The notes: a model not told the origin generated them from the sequence alone. Shown: positions 1 to 9,954, numbered from the stretch's first letter. The stretch: DNA of 64,000 nt from Pantoea sp. Ep11b (GCF_040783975.1 NZ_CP160631.1:806001-870000), one strand, 5' to 3'. Made by a program: numbers and translations.

Positions 1-696
1 GATTTCCTGCGCATGGTTGATGTGCGTCACCATCACGACCTGAAGACGCGTCTCGCCCAGCATCTGACAGAGCGGGTCGGTGATACGTGCCGGAATCACC
101 ACCGGTAAGCGGCTGTGAATACGCAGGCGTTTCAGATGCGGGATCTGCTCCAGCGCGGCGATAAGCCAGGCCAGCTCATGATCTTTCGCCATCAGCGGAT
201 CGCCGCCGGAAAAGATGATCTCATCCAGCTCAGGATGGGCGGCGATATAGTCCAGCGCCGCCTGCCAGCTGCGCTTATTGCCGGGGTTATCCTGATAGGG
301 AAAATGGCGGCGGAAGCAGTAGCGGCAGTTGACGGCGCAGCCGCCTTTGACAAGCAACAGAGCCCGGTTCCGGTATTTATGTAGCAGTCCAGGCACAACG
401 TTGCTTTGTTCATCGAGCGGATCGGTGCTATAACCGGGCGCATCGATGAATTCCTGGCGTCGGGTTAACACCTGAAGCAGCAGCGGATCGTGCGCATCGC
501 CCTTTTTCATCCGGCGGATGAAGGCATGCGGAACACGCAGGGCGAAAAGCCGCCGCGCATCCGCGCCCTCAGCCAGCTCTGTGTGCTGATCGAGGGCTAA
601 AATTCGCAGTAATTCATCAGGTTCGGTAACAACATCCGCAAGTTGCTGCAACCAATCTTCTCTGGAAGGTGTTTTTAGGGTTACAATGTGTGCCAT
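1..696 (-). CDS. epmB: EF-P beta-lysylation protein EpmB (lysine 2,3-aminomutase-like), C-terminus beyond the window edge
   Basis: This radical-SAM enzyme converts (S)-alpha-lysine to (R)-beta-lysine, which EpmA then attaches to elongation factor P. The reading frame opens with ATG at 696 and runs off the left edge after 232 codons; the E. coli protein is about 342 residues. The radical-SAM cluster motif is visible as C120-A-V-N-C124-R-Y-C127, followed by a conserved IIFSGGDPLM segment. It is divergent from efp, with only 43 bp between the start codons, as in E. coli. The PLP lysine and the C-terminal part lie outside the window. Identification is strong; only completeness is unknown. Confidence 0.96.
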   Translation of the reverse strand, partial: MAHIVTLKTPSREDWLQQLADVVTEPDELLRILALDQHTELAEGADARRLFALRVPHAFIRRMKKGDAHDPLLLQVLTRRQEFIDAPGYSTDPLDEQSNVVPGLLHKYRNRALLLVKGGCAVNCRYCFRRHFPYQDNPGNKRSWQAALDYIAAHPELDEIIFSGGDPLMAKDHELAWLIAALEQIPHLKRLRIHSRLPVVIPARITDPLCQMLGETRLQVVMVTHINHAQEI

Positions 697-739
697 TTTT
701 TTGGCTTAGTACCAGTGTCAATTTTCGTAGAGGGCCTTC

Positions 740-1306
740 ATGGCGACTTATTCTAGCAACGATTTCCGTCCCGGTCTTAAAATCATGTTCGAAGGCGAAC
801 CTTATGCCATCGAATCCAGTGAGTTCGTTAAACCGGGTAAAGGCCAGGCATTTGCGCGTGTTAAAATGCGTCGCCTGCTGACGGGTTCTCGCGTTGAGAA
901 AACCTTTAAATCTACCGACTCCGCCGAAGGCGCAGACGTGGTCGATACCAACCTGAACTACCTGTACAACGACGGTGAGTTCTACCACTTCATGCACCCG
1001 GAGAGCTTTGAGCAGTTCCCGGTTGAAGAGAAGACCGTAAGCGATGCAGCAAAATGGCTGCAGGATAACGCGGAGTGTATCGTTACGCTGTGGAACGGTC
1101 GTCCAATCGCCGTTCAGCCGCCAAACTTTATCGAAGCTGAAGTGGTTGAAACCGATCCAGGCCTGAAAGGTGATACCGCTGGTACCGGCGGCAAGCCCGC
1201 TAAACTCTCTACCGGCGCGGTCGTGAAAGTGCCACTGTTCGTACAAGAGGGCGAAGTGGTGAAAGTTGACACCCGCTCTGGTGAATACGTGTCACGCGTA
1301 AAATAA
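740..1306 (+). CDS. efp: Translation elongation factor P
   Basis: EF-P binds between the ribosomal P and E sites and relieves stalling at polyproline stretches. The 188-residue protein has the usual length and the three beta-barrel (KOW/OB) architecture. The modification loop reads KPGKGQAF, with K34 as the lysine that EpmA and EpmB modify. The C-terminus GEYVSRVK is conserved. An AGAGG ribosome binding site precedes the ATG. Its modification enzymes epmB (divergent, upstream) and epmA (2442, same strand) are both within 2 kb, so the whole pathway is encoded here. A rho-independent terminator follows directly. Confidence 0.99.
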   Translation: MATYSSNDFRPGLKIMFEGEPYAIESSEFVKPGKGQAFARVKMRRLLTGSRVEKTFKSTDSAEGADVVDTNLNYLYNDGEFYHFMHPESFEQFPVEEKTVSDAAKWLQDNAECIVTLWNGRPIAVQPPNFIEAEVVETDPGLKGDTAGTGGKPAKLSTGAVVKVPLFVQEGEVVKVDTRSGEYVSRVK

Positions 1307-1313
1307 GTTTCGC

Positions 1314-1339
1314 AGGCGCATCTTCGGGTGCGCCTTTTT
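1314..1339 (+). terminator. Terminator of efp
   Basis: A 7-bp GC-rich stem (aggcgca / tgcgcct) with an 8-base loop is followed by a short T tract. It lies 8 bases after the efp stop codon and just before the entericidin genes. Confidence 0.85.
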
Positions 1340-1357
1340 CTTGTCTGAGAGAAAAAA

Positions 1358-1489
1358 ATGTTCAAGCTGGCAAAATTAATCGCGTTCGCGTTGCTGGTCT
1401 CCTCTGCATTAAGTGCCTGCAACACATTCCACGGTTTTGGCGAAGATGTCTCCCACCTGGGCGGTGCCATTTCGCGCGCGGCAAAATGA
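1358..1489 (+). CDS. ecnA: Entericidin A-like lipoprotein (43 aa)
   Basis: This is a tiny exported lipoprotein. Its N-terminal hydrophobic signal ends in a lipobox (L-S-A-C21), followed by the family signature GFGEDV and a C-terminal ISRAAK tail. In E. coli, EcnA is described as the antidote partner of the bacteriolytic lipoprotein EcnB. The gene lies 50 bp downstream of efp and 102 bp upstream of ecnB, which is the E. coli arrangement. The start is the only ATG giving a full signal peptide. Which of the two paralogues acts as toxin cannot be read from the sequence and is inferred from family knowledge. Confidence 0.88.
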   Translation: MFKLAKLIAFALLVSSALSACNTFHGFGEDVSHLGGAISRAAK

Positions 1490-1544
1490 CCTTAACGGAT
1501 TGTCCTTTTTAGTGTTCTGACGGCAGCAACCGGTGGAAATCCGG

Positions 1545-1554
1545 CTATGCTTAA
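1545..1554 (+). promoter_or_regulatory. Possible sigma-S type -10 element of ecnB
   Basis: The decamer ctatgcttaa resembles the CTATACTTAA extended -10 preferred by sigma-S. It lies 37 bp before the ecnB start, and no good -35 box is seen. E. coli ecnB is known to be sigma-S dependent. The call rests on the motif and that analogy. Confidence 0.4.
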
Positions 1555-1591
1555 AACGCTGTACTTTACATCCATCAAAAAGGACATTGTC

Positions 1592-1726
1592 ATGTTAAAG
1601 AAAAGTATCGCCGCAATCTTCTCTGTACTGGTGCTCTCTTCTCTGCTGACGGCGTGTAACACCACGCGTGGCGTTGGTGAAGATGTTGAAGCGGGCGGCC
1701 AGGCCATTCAGAACAGCACGAAGTAA
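1592..1726 (+). CDS. ecnB: Entericidin B-like lipoprotein (44 aa)
   Basis: This is a second small lipoprotein with a signal peptide ending in L-T-A-C22, then [10 protein letters not shown], closely matching the mature start of E. coli EcnB. The family acts in the envelope as a stationary-phase bacteriolytic peptide countered by EcnA. It is slightly shorter at the C-terminus than the E. coli protein. An AAAGGAC ribosome binding site lies upstream of the ATG. A long perfect inverted repeat separates it from the convergent blc gene. Confidence 0.9.
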   Translation: MLKKSIAAIFSVLVLSSLLTACNTTRGVGEDVEAGGQAIQNSTK

Positions 1727-1739
1727 CCTGTTATCCCAA

Positions 1740-1765
1740 CCGGTACGAAAGGCTTTTCGTACCGG
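1740..1765. terminator. Hairpin between convergent ecnB and blc
   Basis: An 11-bp perfect stem (ccggtacgaaa / tttcgtaccgg) with a 4-base loop lies exactly between two converging genes. T tracts are poor on both sides, so it may be a weak bidirectional terminator or an mRNA 3'-end stabiliser. Confidence 0.6.
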
Positions 1766-1778
1766 CTTGTCAGCTCGC

Positions 1779-2306
1779 TTACTCTTTCTGTTTTACCCAG
1801 ATCAGCTCTTCTACCGGGAAGCCATCCCGACGCGCCTGTTCAACCAGCTTCTCTTTGACGCCCGGTGCCAGCTGAGGTGTGCGTGACAGTATCCAGAGAT
1901 AGTGGCGGTTCGGGCCGCACACCATCGCGTAGCGATAGTCGGGATCGAGGGCGATAACGTTATAGCCACCGTAGAAGGGGCCAAAGAACGAGACTTTCAG
2001 CGAGGCGCGTTGTGGCTCACCGGTAAAGTAGGCTTTACCCACGCTCTCCTGCCAGCGCTGCTTTTTGACGTTAAACCCGCGATTGATGACTTTCAGACCG
2101 CCATCCTCGCGCGGGCTGTAGTTTGCTGTGACCTGTTCCAGGCCGCGCTCAAAAGGGTGATTGAGGCGGGCAATCTCATACCACTGACCGAGGTAACGCT
2201 GGCTGTCAAAGTTATCCACCACCGTCACGTTCTTAGGGGGTGTGGTGCTACAGGCGACAGAAAGAAAAGCACTCAGGCTGGCAACAACGGTTTTCCATGG
2301 AGACAT
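1779..2306 (-). CDS. blc: Outer-membrane lipocalin Blc
   Basis: This 175-residue lipoprotein has a signal peptide ending in S-V-A-C19. It carries the lipocalin hallmarks: YLGQWYEIARLNH (the GxW motif of strand A), then YGGYNVIALDPDYRYAMV and a terminal WILSRTPQL segment. The family binds lysophospholipids or fatty acids at the outer membrane and in E. coli is induced in stationary phase by sigma-S. It converges with ecnB and is divergent from epmA. In E. coli, blc also lies beside the ecn genes, but sugE, which sits between them there, is missing here. Confidence 0.95.
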   Translation of the reverse strand: MSPWKTVVASLSAFLSVACSTTPPKNVTVVDNFDSQRYLGQWYEIARLNHPFERGLEQVTANYSPREDGGLKVINRGFNVKKQRWQESVGKAYFTGEPQRASLKVSFFGPFYGGYNVIALDPDYRYAMVCGPNRHYLWILSRTPQLAPGVKEKLVEQARRDGFPVEELIWVKQKE

Positions 2307-2441
2307 AGCAGGATTCCTTTGTGATTTAACCGCTTAAGTATAGAAGCCGACACGCGGTTTTTGGCTGTGCAGGCACGAGATTGTTTGCCGCAGACATTGC
2401 AGGTAGACTGCCTCCCCTCATTTGCATCAGGAGTCATCACC

Positions 2442-3419
2442 ATGAGCGAAACGGCAAGCTGGCAACCAAGCGCATCCATCGCCAATTTGTTAAAACGCGC
2501 CGCTATTTTAGCAGAAGTGCGTCGTTTCTTTGCCGATCGCGGCGTGCTGGAAGTGGACACGCCGGCGATGAGCCAGGCCACCATTACCGATATCCATCTG
2601 GTGCCTTTTCAGACACGATTTGTCGGGCCTGGCGCGGCGCAGGGGCGCGATCTCTGGCTGATGACCAGCCCCGAATACCATATGAAACGACTGCTGGCGG
2701 CGGGCAGTGGCCCGATCTATCAGATGGGGCGCAGCTTCCGTAATGAAGAGGCGGGACGTCACCACAATCCGGAATTCACTATGCTGGAGTGGTATCGGCC
2801 GCACTACGACATGTATCGTCTGATGAATGAAGTCGACGACCTGATGCAGCAGGTGCTGGAGTGCGACAGCGCAGAGTCGCTCTCCTATCAGCAGGCGTTT
2901 ATCCGCCATCTGGAGCTGGATCCTCTCTCTGCGGATAAAGCGCAGCTGCGTGAAGCAGCAGAGAAGCTGGGCGAAGGTGAGCTGGCGCGTACAGAAGAGG
3001 ATCGCGATACGCTGCTGATGCTGCTGTTTATGCTGGGCGTCGAACCGAAGATTGGTCAGGATAAGCCGTGCTTTGTTTACCATTTCCCGGCCAGTCAGGC
3101 CGCTCTGGCCGAGATCAGCACCGAGGATCATCGGGTGGCCGAGCGATTTGAGGTGTATTACAAGGGCATCGAGCTGGCCAACGGTTTCCGTGAACTGACC
3201 GATAGCCGCGAGCAGCGGCAGCGCTTTGAACAGGATAACCGTCGCCGTGCGGCGCGGGGTCTGCCTGTCCATCCTATCGATACCTATCTGCTGGATGCGC
3301 TGGCGCACGGGATGCCCGCCTGTTCCGGCGTGGCGCTGGGCGTTGACCGCCTGATTATGCTGGCGCTGAAAGCGGAGTCATTGAGTGAGGTAATCGCGTT
3401 TCCGGTGGATCGCTGCTAA
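2442..3419 (+). CDS. epmA: EF-P--lysine ligase EpmA (PoxA/GenX)
   Basis: This truncated class-II lysyl-tRNA synthetase paralogue ligates beta-lysine to K34 of EF-P. It lacks an anticodon-binding domain. The ATG at 2442 gives [12 protein letters not shown] and 325 residues, exactly the E. coli length; an in-frame ATG at 2361 would add 27 non-homologous residues. Class-II motif 2 is visible ([19 protein letters not shown]), as is motif 3 ([13 protein letters not shown]). In E. coli epmA lies beyond ampC and the frd operon from blc. Here it follows blc directly, so all EF-P modification genes are clustered. Confidence 0.97.
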   Translation: MSETASWQPSASIANLLKRAAILAEVRRFFADRGVLEVDTPAMSQATITDIHLVPFQTRFVGPGAAQGRDLWLMTSPEYHMKRLLAAGSGPIYQMGRSFRNEEAGRHHNPEFTMLEWYRPHYDMYRLMNEVDDLMQQVLECDSAESLSYQQAFIRHLELDPLSADKAQLREAAEKLGEGELARTEEDRDTLLMLLFMLGVEPKIGQDKPCFVYHFPASQAALAEISTEDHRVAERFEVYYKGIELANGFRELTDSREQRQRFEQDNRRRAARGLPVHPIDTYLLDALAHGMPACSGVALGVDRLIMLALKAESLSEVIAFPVDRC

Positions 3420-3455
3420 TCCGTTATCTGCAGACGATGACGGATGACGGGGGAA

Positions 3456-3550
3456 GGGATGACCCGGCTGAAGAGCAAAGTATCCGAGCCAGGATGGCGA
3501 GGCCGAACGCCAGGGATCGCGGCTTTCTTTGCGACCGGCCGGGTCATCCC
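3456..3550. repeat. Inverted repeat with 13-bp perfect arms between epmA and degS
   Basis: The arms gggatgacccggc (3456-3468) and gccgggtcatccc (3538-3550) are exact reverse complements, separated by 69 bp that contain further short complementary stretches. The element fills most of the 152-bp gap between two converging genes. It also sits at the point where the E. coli gene order is broken: epmA and degS are not neighbours there. It could be a dispersed intergenic palindrome or a long terminator. Copy number in the genome would decide. Confidence 0.55.
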
Positions 3551-3571
3551 TGACCTGGCACAGATGTTCAG

Positions 3572-4633
3572 CTAGCTGCTGCTATCCGGAAACTCCTGAA
3601 TGGTCACCGGCAGCGTCAGCTTCTGGTCGTTGCGCAGCACCTGCACATCAATCACCGAACCCGGGCGAATCTCTGCCACCTGGTCCATTGTCTCCTGTGC
3701 GGAGATGGCCGGTTTGCCGTTCACGCTGAGCAGAACATCGTTGGTCTGGATCCCGGCTTTGTCCGCAGGCCCGTCAGGCGTCACCCCACTGACAATAATG
3801 CCCTGAACCCGGTCCAGATTGCTGCCCTGTCCATGCAGCGGCGGCAGTTCGCGTCCGGTAATGCCGATATAGCCACGGATCACCCGGCCATCGCGGATCA
3901 GCTTATCCATGATTTTCGAGGCCAGTACGGTAGGAATGGCGAAACCTATCCCTTCCGGCGTTTCGCCGTCGTTACTTTTATCGAAGGTCAGGGTGTTGAT
4001 GCCCATCAGCTCGCCCAGCGAGTTAATCAGCGCGCCGCCGGAGTTACCCTGATTGATTGACGCATCCGTCTGCAGGAAATTCTGCCGGCCTGAAGAACTG
4101 AGTCCCACCCGGCCCGTCGCACTGATAATGCCCTGCGTCACCGTCTGACCGAGGTTGTAGGGGTTGCCAATCGCCATCACCACATCCCCGATATGCGCCT
4201 GGCGGTTTGGATTGATGGGAATCACGGGCAGGCCGGAAGCGGTAATTTTCAGCACCGCCAGATCGGTCATGCCATCGGAACCGACCAGCGTCGCCTCAAA
4301 GAAACGGCCATCCTGCAGCGCCACGATAATCTGGTCGGCATTATTGATGACGTGCTTATTGGTCAGGATGTAGCCTTTTGCATTCATGATCACCCCGGAA
4401 CCCAGGGTGGTGATGCCACGATTGTTGTTGCCGTGCGCGCTGCGATTGTAGACGTTGACAACGGCGGGCACGGCGCGGCGCACCCCCTGATTGAAGCTAA
4501 AGGGTGTTTCGTCGTTGATGTTATCGTGGTTATAGAGGGCGTCGCTGCCCATACGCAGTGCAGGCAGTGCTGCGAGTAAGATACCCGCCACAATCAGGCC
4601 CAGCACCACGGAACGCAAAAGTTTAAGAAACAT
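3572..4633 (-). CDS. degS: Inner-membrane serine endoprotease DegS
   Basis: DegS senses misfolded outer-membrane proteins through its PDZ domain and makes the first cut in RseA, releasing sigma-E. The 353-residue protein has an N-terminal membrane anchor (about residues 5-27), a trypsin-like protease domain with H94, D124 and S198 (INQGNSGG), and one PDZ domain from about residue 255. Its length matches E. coli (355). It lies downstream of degQ on the same strand with an 89-bp gap holding a hairpin. In E. coli its other neighbour is mdh; here it is epmA. Confidence 0.97.
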   Translation of the reverse strand: MFLKLLRSVVLGLIVAGILLAALPALRMGSDALYNHDNINDETPFSFNQGVRRAVPAVVNVYNRSAHGNNNRGITTLGSGVIMNAKGYILTNKHVINNADQIIVALQDGRFFEATLVGSDGMTDLAVLKITASGLPVIPINPNRQAHIGDVVMAIGNPYNLGQTVTQGIISATGRVGLSSSGRQNFLQTDASINQGNSGGALINSLGELMGINTLTFDKSNDGETPEGIGFAIPTVLASKIMDKLIRDGRVIRGYIGITGRELPPLHGQGSNLDRVQGIIVSGVTPDGPADKAGIQTNDVLLSVNGKPAISAQETMDQVAEIRPGSVIDVQVLRNDQKLTLPVTIQEFPDSSS

Positions 4634-4682
4634 GGTGTTAAATCACGCCAGGGGAGATCGCAGGGGAGAATAGCATGAGAGC

Positions 4683-4710
4683 GGCGGACACACACGCGCT
4701 TGTGTCCGCC
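4683..4710 (-). terminator. Intercistronic hairpin between degQ and degS
   Basis: A 10-bp perfect stem (ggcggacaca / tgtgtccgcc) with an 8-base loop lies just after the degQ stop. There is no T tract, so it more likely stabilises the degQ mRNA or partly attenuates degS than acts as a full terminator. Confidence 0.5.
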
Positions 4711-4722
4711 GTAATGCGAGGT

Positions 4723-6096
4723 TTATCTCAACAACAGATAGATACTTTCATCGCCGCGCACTACATTGAGTGCCAGGACCGGTGGTTTACCTTCCAGTAT
4801 TTTGCGCATTTCAGCAATTGTCTGCACCCGGGTGCGGTTAACGCCGATGATCACATCATCTTTCTGCAGGCCAACCTGTTCCGCCGGCGTGCCTTTTTCG
4901 ATGGTGTCGACCTTCACGCCTTTATCGCCGGTTTTGGTCTGTCCGTCACTCAGCGTGGCGCCCTGAAGGGCCGGTGACATCAGCTGTGCGCTGGCGGTGG
5001 TCTGCGCGCTCTGCTCCAGCGTCACGGTCACGGTTAAGGGTTTGCCTTCACGCAGCAGGCCGAGCTTCACCTGTTCGCCTGGCGGCGTAGTGCCCACTTT
5101 GACGCGCAGTTCCGCAAAGCTGGTGATCGGCTTGTCGTTGATCGAGGTAATGATATCGCCAGACTTCACGCCCGCTTTCTGTGCGGCAGACTGCGGCAAC
5201 ACTTCCGAGACGAACGCGCCGCGCTGTGCATCGACATTGAACGCTTTGGCCATGTCCGCCGTCATTTCTGTGCCTTTGATGCCCAGCTGACCGCGCTTCA
5301 CTTCACCAAATTTGATCAGCTGCTGCGCGAGGTTCATCGCCATATCGCTCGGAATCGCAAAGCCGATGCCGATGTTACCGCCGCTGGAGGCGAGAATAGC
5401 CGTGTTGATGCCGATCAGTTCGCCGTTAAGGTTCACCAGCGCACCGCCTGAGTTACCGCGGTTAATCGCAGCATCGGTCTGGATAAAGTTTTCCAGGCCT
5501 TCCAGGTTGAGGCCGCTGCGACCCAGCGCCGAGATAATCCCGGAGGTCGCCGTCTGACCCAGCCCAAACGGGTTGCCGATCGCCACCGCGAAATCGCCGA
5601 CTTTCAGCTGGTCAGAGTCCGCGACTTTCACCTGCGTGAGGTTTTTCGCGCCCTGAATCTGGATCAGTGCAATGTCGGTCTGCTCGTCATGCCCGATGAG
5701 TCTGGCTTCATATTCACTGCCGTCGCCCAACTGGACGTTGATCTTATCTGCGCCATTCACCACATGGTTATTGGTCAGCACATAGCCTTTGGCGGCATCA
5801 ATGATCACGCCAGAACCCAGCCCCTCGAAAGGCTGTGGCTGGCTGTTGCCGCCAGGCATCTGACCAAAGAAACGTTTCAGCGGCTCAGGAATATCCTGCG
5901 CCTGCGCACCTGCATCGGTGCCTTCAACGTGAACGCTGACCACGGCAGGTAACACTTTTTCCAGCATCGGTGCCAGACTCGGCAGCGGCTGATCCGCGAC
6001 CTGTGCCGGCAGCGTGGCCATCGCGCCCGGCGCGGCGGCAAGGCTCATCCCGATACTCAAGGCTAATGCGCTAAACAGGCGTGCTTGTTTTTTCAT
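4723..6096 (-). CDS. degQ: Periplasmic serine endoprotease/chaperone DegQ
   Basis: DegQ is a periplasmic HtrA protease that degrades unfolded proteins. The ATG at 6096 gives MKKQARLFSALAL, a signal peptide probably cleaved after AMA27, and 457 residues (E. coli 455). An in-frame upstream start would hide the signal peptide. The catalytic triad is H111, D141 and S216 (INRGNSGG). Two PDZ domains follow, at about residues 260-350 and 360-455, and the end ESIYLLLR matches the family. It is followed by degS as in E. coli. Confidence 0.97.
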   Translation of the reverse strand: MKKQARLFSALALSIGMSLAAAPGAMATLPAQVADQPLPSLAPMLEKVLPAVVSVHVEGTDAGAQAQDIPEPLKRFFGQMPGGNSQPQPFEGLGSGVIIDAAKGYVLTNNHVVNGADKINVQLGDGSEYEARLIGHDEQTDIALIQIQGAKNLTQVKVADSDQLKVGDFAVAIGNPFGLGQTATSGIISALGRSGLNLEGLENFIQTDAAINRGNSGGALVNLNGELIGINTAILASSGGNIGIGFAIPSDMAMNLAQQLIKFGEVKRGQLGIKGTEMTADMAKAFNVDAQRGAFVSEVLPQSAAQKAGVKSGDIITSINDKPITSFAELRVKVGTTPPGEQVKLGLLREGKPLTVTVTLEQSAQTTASAQLMSPALQGATLSDGQTKTGDKGVKVDTIEKGTPAEQVGLQKDDVIIGVNRTRVQTIAEMRKILEGKPPVLALNVVRGDESIYLLLR

Positions 6097-6206
6097 TGCT
6101 ACAACGCTCTCGCTGTAAAATGTGGGAGGAAGTAATGAGTGTGACAGTCGTTTGTGGTCAGGGTTCGCAAACAGAGCGGGCGCAGACAGGCTGCGCCCCA
6201 AAAAGA

Positions 6207-6608
6207 TTAATCGCGGGCAGGACGTTCGCCACGCAGTAAACCGGATGCGCCTTCAGAGTAGTCACGCGGCATCTGCACTGGTGCCTGATCGTTGTCCGCC
6301 TCGGCCTCAGTGAGCTGATAGGCAAACGGATTTTTCTCGCCAGGCAGATTCGGCAGCAGGTCATTTGAGCCTTTTGCCATGTGCTGATAGAGCTGACGAT
6401 AGTCACGCGCCATGTTATCCAGCAGCTCTGCGCTCTGCGCAAAGTGGTTGGTCAGCTCTTCGCGATAATCGGCCAGCTCTGCCTTCGATTTTTCCAGTTC
6501 GTACTGCATGCTGCGCTGCTCACGCAGCTTTCTGTTGCCAAAACGCATGGCGACTGCGCCGACAATAATACCTACCACTAAACCAATTAGCCCGTATTCC
6601 CAGGTCAT
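6207..6608 (-). CDS. zapG: Z-ring associated membrane protein ZapG (YhcB)
   Basis: This single-pass inner-membrane protein is involved in cell division and envelope growth. The start at 6608 gives MTWEYGLIGLVVGIIVGAVA, which is the transmembrane helix, then a charged coiled coil (about residues 25-95) and the conserved DQAPVQMPRDYSEGASGLL tail. The length is 133 residues, the usual DUF1043 size. It is divergent from zapE, as in E. coli, and lies upstream of degQ on the same strand. Confidence 0.95.
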   Translation of the reverse strand: MTWEYGLIGLVVGIIVGAVAMRFGNRKLREQRSMQYELEKSKAELADYREELTNHFAQSAELLDNMARDYRQLYQHMAKGSNDLLPNLPGEKNPFAYQLTEAEADNDQAPVQMPRDYSEGASGLLRGERPARD

Positions 6609-6786
6609 AATGACTCCCGTGTTATTTCCATTGTTCCGTAGGGCGTTGCACCATTTCAATAATAGTCACTATACCCGTTAATCTTATGGTTGTGGAACTC
6701 CGGAGCAGCATGGCTTAGTGTAGAACGGCCTTTTTTTCAGCAACTGTAGTATGAACCAGACACCATTCAGGGACTTTGAAACAACA

Positions 6787-7914
6787 ATGCAAACCTCAAC
6801 TCCGCTTGCACGCTATGAGCAGGCGCTGTCGCAGGGCGAATTCAGGCCCGATGACGTACAACGCGAAGCCATTACCCGTTTAGACGCGCTGCAGCAGGCG
6901 CTGGTCGCCCGACAGCAATCTGCCGCGCCAGCCGCCTCCGGTCTGCTGGGTCGTCTGTCAAAATTGATCGGCAAAGAGAAAAACGAGACGCCAGAGCCGG
7001 TGCGTGGACTCTATATGTGGGGCGGTGTCGGCCGCGGAAAAACCTGGGTCATGGATCTCTTTTTTCAGTCTATTCCTGGCGATCGCAAACTGCGCCTGCA
7101 CTTCCACCGCTTTATGCTGCGGGTGCATGAAGAGCTGACCCAGCTTCAGGGGCAGAGTGACCCGTTACTGATCATCGCGGACAGGTTCAAAGCCGAAACG
7201 GACATCCTCTGTTTTGATGAATTTTTTGTCTCGGATATCACCGATGCAATGCTGCTCGGCACGCTGATGGAAGCCCTGTTCGAACGTGGCATCGCCCTGG
7301 TCGCGACGTCGAATATCCCGCCTGACGATCTCTATCGCAATGGCCTGCAGCGCGCGCGCTTTCTGCCAGCGATTGAACAGATCAAACGGCACTGTGATGT
7401 GATGAATGTCGATGCCGGAATCGACTACCGTCTGCGCACGCTGACCTCCGCGCATCTCTGGAACTATCCGCTGAACAGTGAAACCCACGCCGAAATGACC
7501 CGGATGTTTAACGCGCTGTCCGGCAGTGAGCCTGAGGCGGCACCGGTGCTGGAAATCAATCACCGCCAGATGCCAACCCTGGGCGTCAGCGACGGCGTGC
7601 TGGCGATTAAATTCACAACCTTGTGCGGGGAAGGGCGCAGCCAGCATGACTACATCGCATTGTCGCGCCGTTTTCACAGCGTGCTGCTCTATGATGTCCC
7701 GGTGATGATTTACAAAACAGAGGATCAGGCGCGCCGCTTCCTGGCGCTGGTCGATGAGTTCTATGAGCGGCATGTGAAGCTGGTCGTGGCGGCAGAGACC
7801 TCCATCACCGAGATCTATCAGGGGACGCGGCTGAAGTTTGAGTACCAGCGCTGCCTGTCCCGGCTTCAGGAGATGCAGAGCGAAGAGTATCTGCGTTTAC
7901 CGCACCTGCCGTGA
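6787..7914 (+). CDS. zapE: Cell division ATPase ZapE (YhcM)
   Basis: This AFG1-like P-loop ATPase interacts with FtsZ and is needed for division under stress. The ATG at 6787 gives MQTSTPLARYEQAL and 375 residues, the E. coli length; a possible ATG 36 bases upstream adds residues without homology. The Walker A motif reads GGVGRGKT and Walker B reads CFDEFFVSDI. The C-terminus RCLSRLQEMQSEEY is conserved. It precedes rplM-rpsI, as in E. coli. Confidence 0.96.
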   Translation: MQTSTPLARYEQALSQGEFRPDDVQREAITRLDALQQALVARQQSAAPAASGLLGRLSKLIGKEKNETPEPVRGLYMWGGVGRGKTWVMDLFFQSIPGDRKLRLHFHRFMLRVHEELTQLQGQSDPLLIIADRFKAETDILCFDEFFVSDITDAMLLGTLMEALFERGIALVATSNIPPDDLYRNGLQRARFLPAIEQIKRHCDVMNVDAGIDYRLRTLTSAHLWNYPLNSETHAEMTRMFNALSGSEPEAAPVLEINHRQMPTLGVSDGVLAIKFTTLCGEGRSQHDYIALSRRFHSVLLYDVPVMIYKTEDQARRFLALVDEFYERHVKLVVAAETSITEIYQGTRLKFEYQRCLSRLQEMQSEEYLRLPHLP

Positions 7915-7967
7915 GAATAATCAGGATAAATACCGAAATAGGGTTCGATTTTTGTAATCGACTTCTC

Positions 7968-8978
<1,011 letters not shown>

Positions 8979-9011
8979 TTGTTTGCAGCTCCGGCTGCAT
9001 CAGTTGGCACA

Positions 9012-9036
9012 AAAAACCCGCTTCGGCGGGTTTTTT
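9012..9036 (+). terminator. Terminator of rplM-rpsI
   Basis: The stem aaaaacccgc / gcgggttttt with a ttcg tetraloop and T run is a textbook rho-independent terminator. The rest of the 331-bp gap up to sspA (9037-9309) holds no recognisable gene and presumably carries the sspA promoter, which I could not define. Confidence 0.93.
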
Positions 9037-9309
9037 ATTTTCTGTTCTCCGCCTGCGTTACCGCAAAAACCGTAACCCCACGCTCAATTTACCTGCAAAG
9101 ATTCATTCCACGCCCACAAGCAGCCTAAAATCTGGTAGACTCTGTGTCACTTTGCGCCCGCAGGCCGGTGCGTTATGCGCCTCCCCACTGTCGGGGCATC
9201 AGTATCTGTGGCGCAGCTAACCAGGTTGCGTGCGAGTTCGATGGGCAAGTGAGTCGCCGTGTGGTTGGCTATTCGCAGTATCTTTTTGTGAACAAACTTG
9301 GAGGTTTTC

Positions 9310-9951
9310 ATGGCTGTCGCTGCCAACAAACGTTCGGTAATGACGCTGTTTTCTGGTCCTACTGACATTTTCAGCCACCAGGTTCGTATCGTCCTGGCGG
9401 AAAAGGGTGTCAGCGTAGAGATCGAGCAGGTCGAAATGGATAACCTGCCGCAGGATCTGATTGACCTCAATCCGTATCGCACGGTACCAACGCTGGTAGA
9501 TCGTGAGCTGACGCTGTATGAATCACGCATCATCATGGAATATCTGGACGAGCGTTTTCCGCATCCACCTCTGATGCCGGTTTATCCGGTTGCCCGTGGT
9601 GACAGCCGCCTGATGATGCACCGCATCGAGCAGGACTGGTACAGCCTGATGCGTAAAGTTGAGAACAGCAGCGGTCAGGAAGCGGAAGCCGCACGCAAGC
9701 AACTGCGTGAAGAGCTGCTGGCCATCGCGCCCCTGTTTGGTCGTACGCCTTACTTCATGAGCGAAGAGTTCAGCCTGGTGGATTGCTACCTGGCTCCGCT
9801 GTTATGGCGTCTGCCTTCGATGGGCATCGATCTGATCGGCTCCGGTTCGAAAGAGCTGAAAGGTTACATGAACCGCGTATTTGAGCGTGACTCTTTCCTC
9901 GCTTCACTGACTGAAGCTGAACGTGAAATGCGCCTGCAAGCCCGGGCTTAA
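9310..9951 (+). CDS. sspA: Stringent starvation protein A
   Basis: SspA is a glutathione-S-transferase-fold protein without GST activity. It binds RNA polymerase and promotes stationary-phase acid tolerance and phage P1 late transcription in E. coli. The start at 9310 (MAVAANKRSVMTLFSG) follows a GGAGG ribosome binding site and gives 213 residues against 212 in E. coli. The surface pocket PHPPLMPVYPVARG is conserved. sspB follows after 3 bp, so the two are co-translated. Confidence 0.97.
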   Translation: MAVAANKRSVMTLFSGPTDIFSHQVRIVLAEKGVSVEIEQVEMDNLPQDLIDLNPYRTVPTLVDRELTLYESRIIMEYLDERFPHPPLMPVYPVARGDSRLMMHRIEQDWYSLMRKVENSSGQEAEAARKQLREELLAIAPLFGRTPYFMSEEFSLVDCYLAPLLWRLPSMGIDLIGSGSKELKGYMNRVFERDSFLASLTEAEREMRLQARA

Positions 9952-9954
9952 CGT

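Noticed and set aside
3420..3571. Insertion-sequence remnant between epmA and degS
   Set aside because: No transposase fragment and no target-site duplication could be seen; only the inverted repeat is supported.
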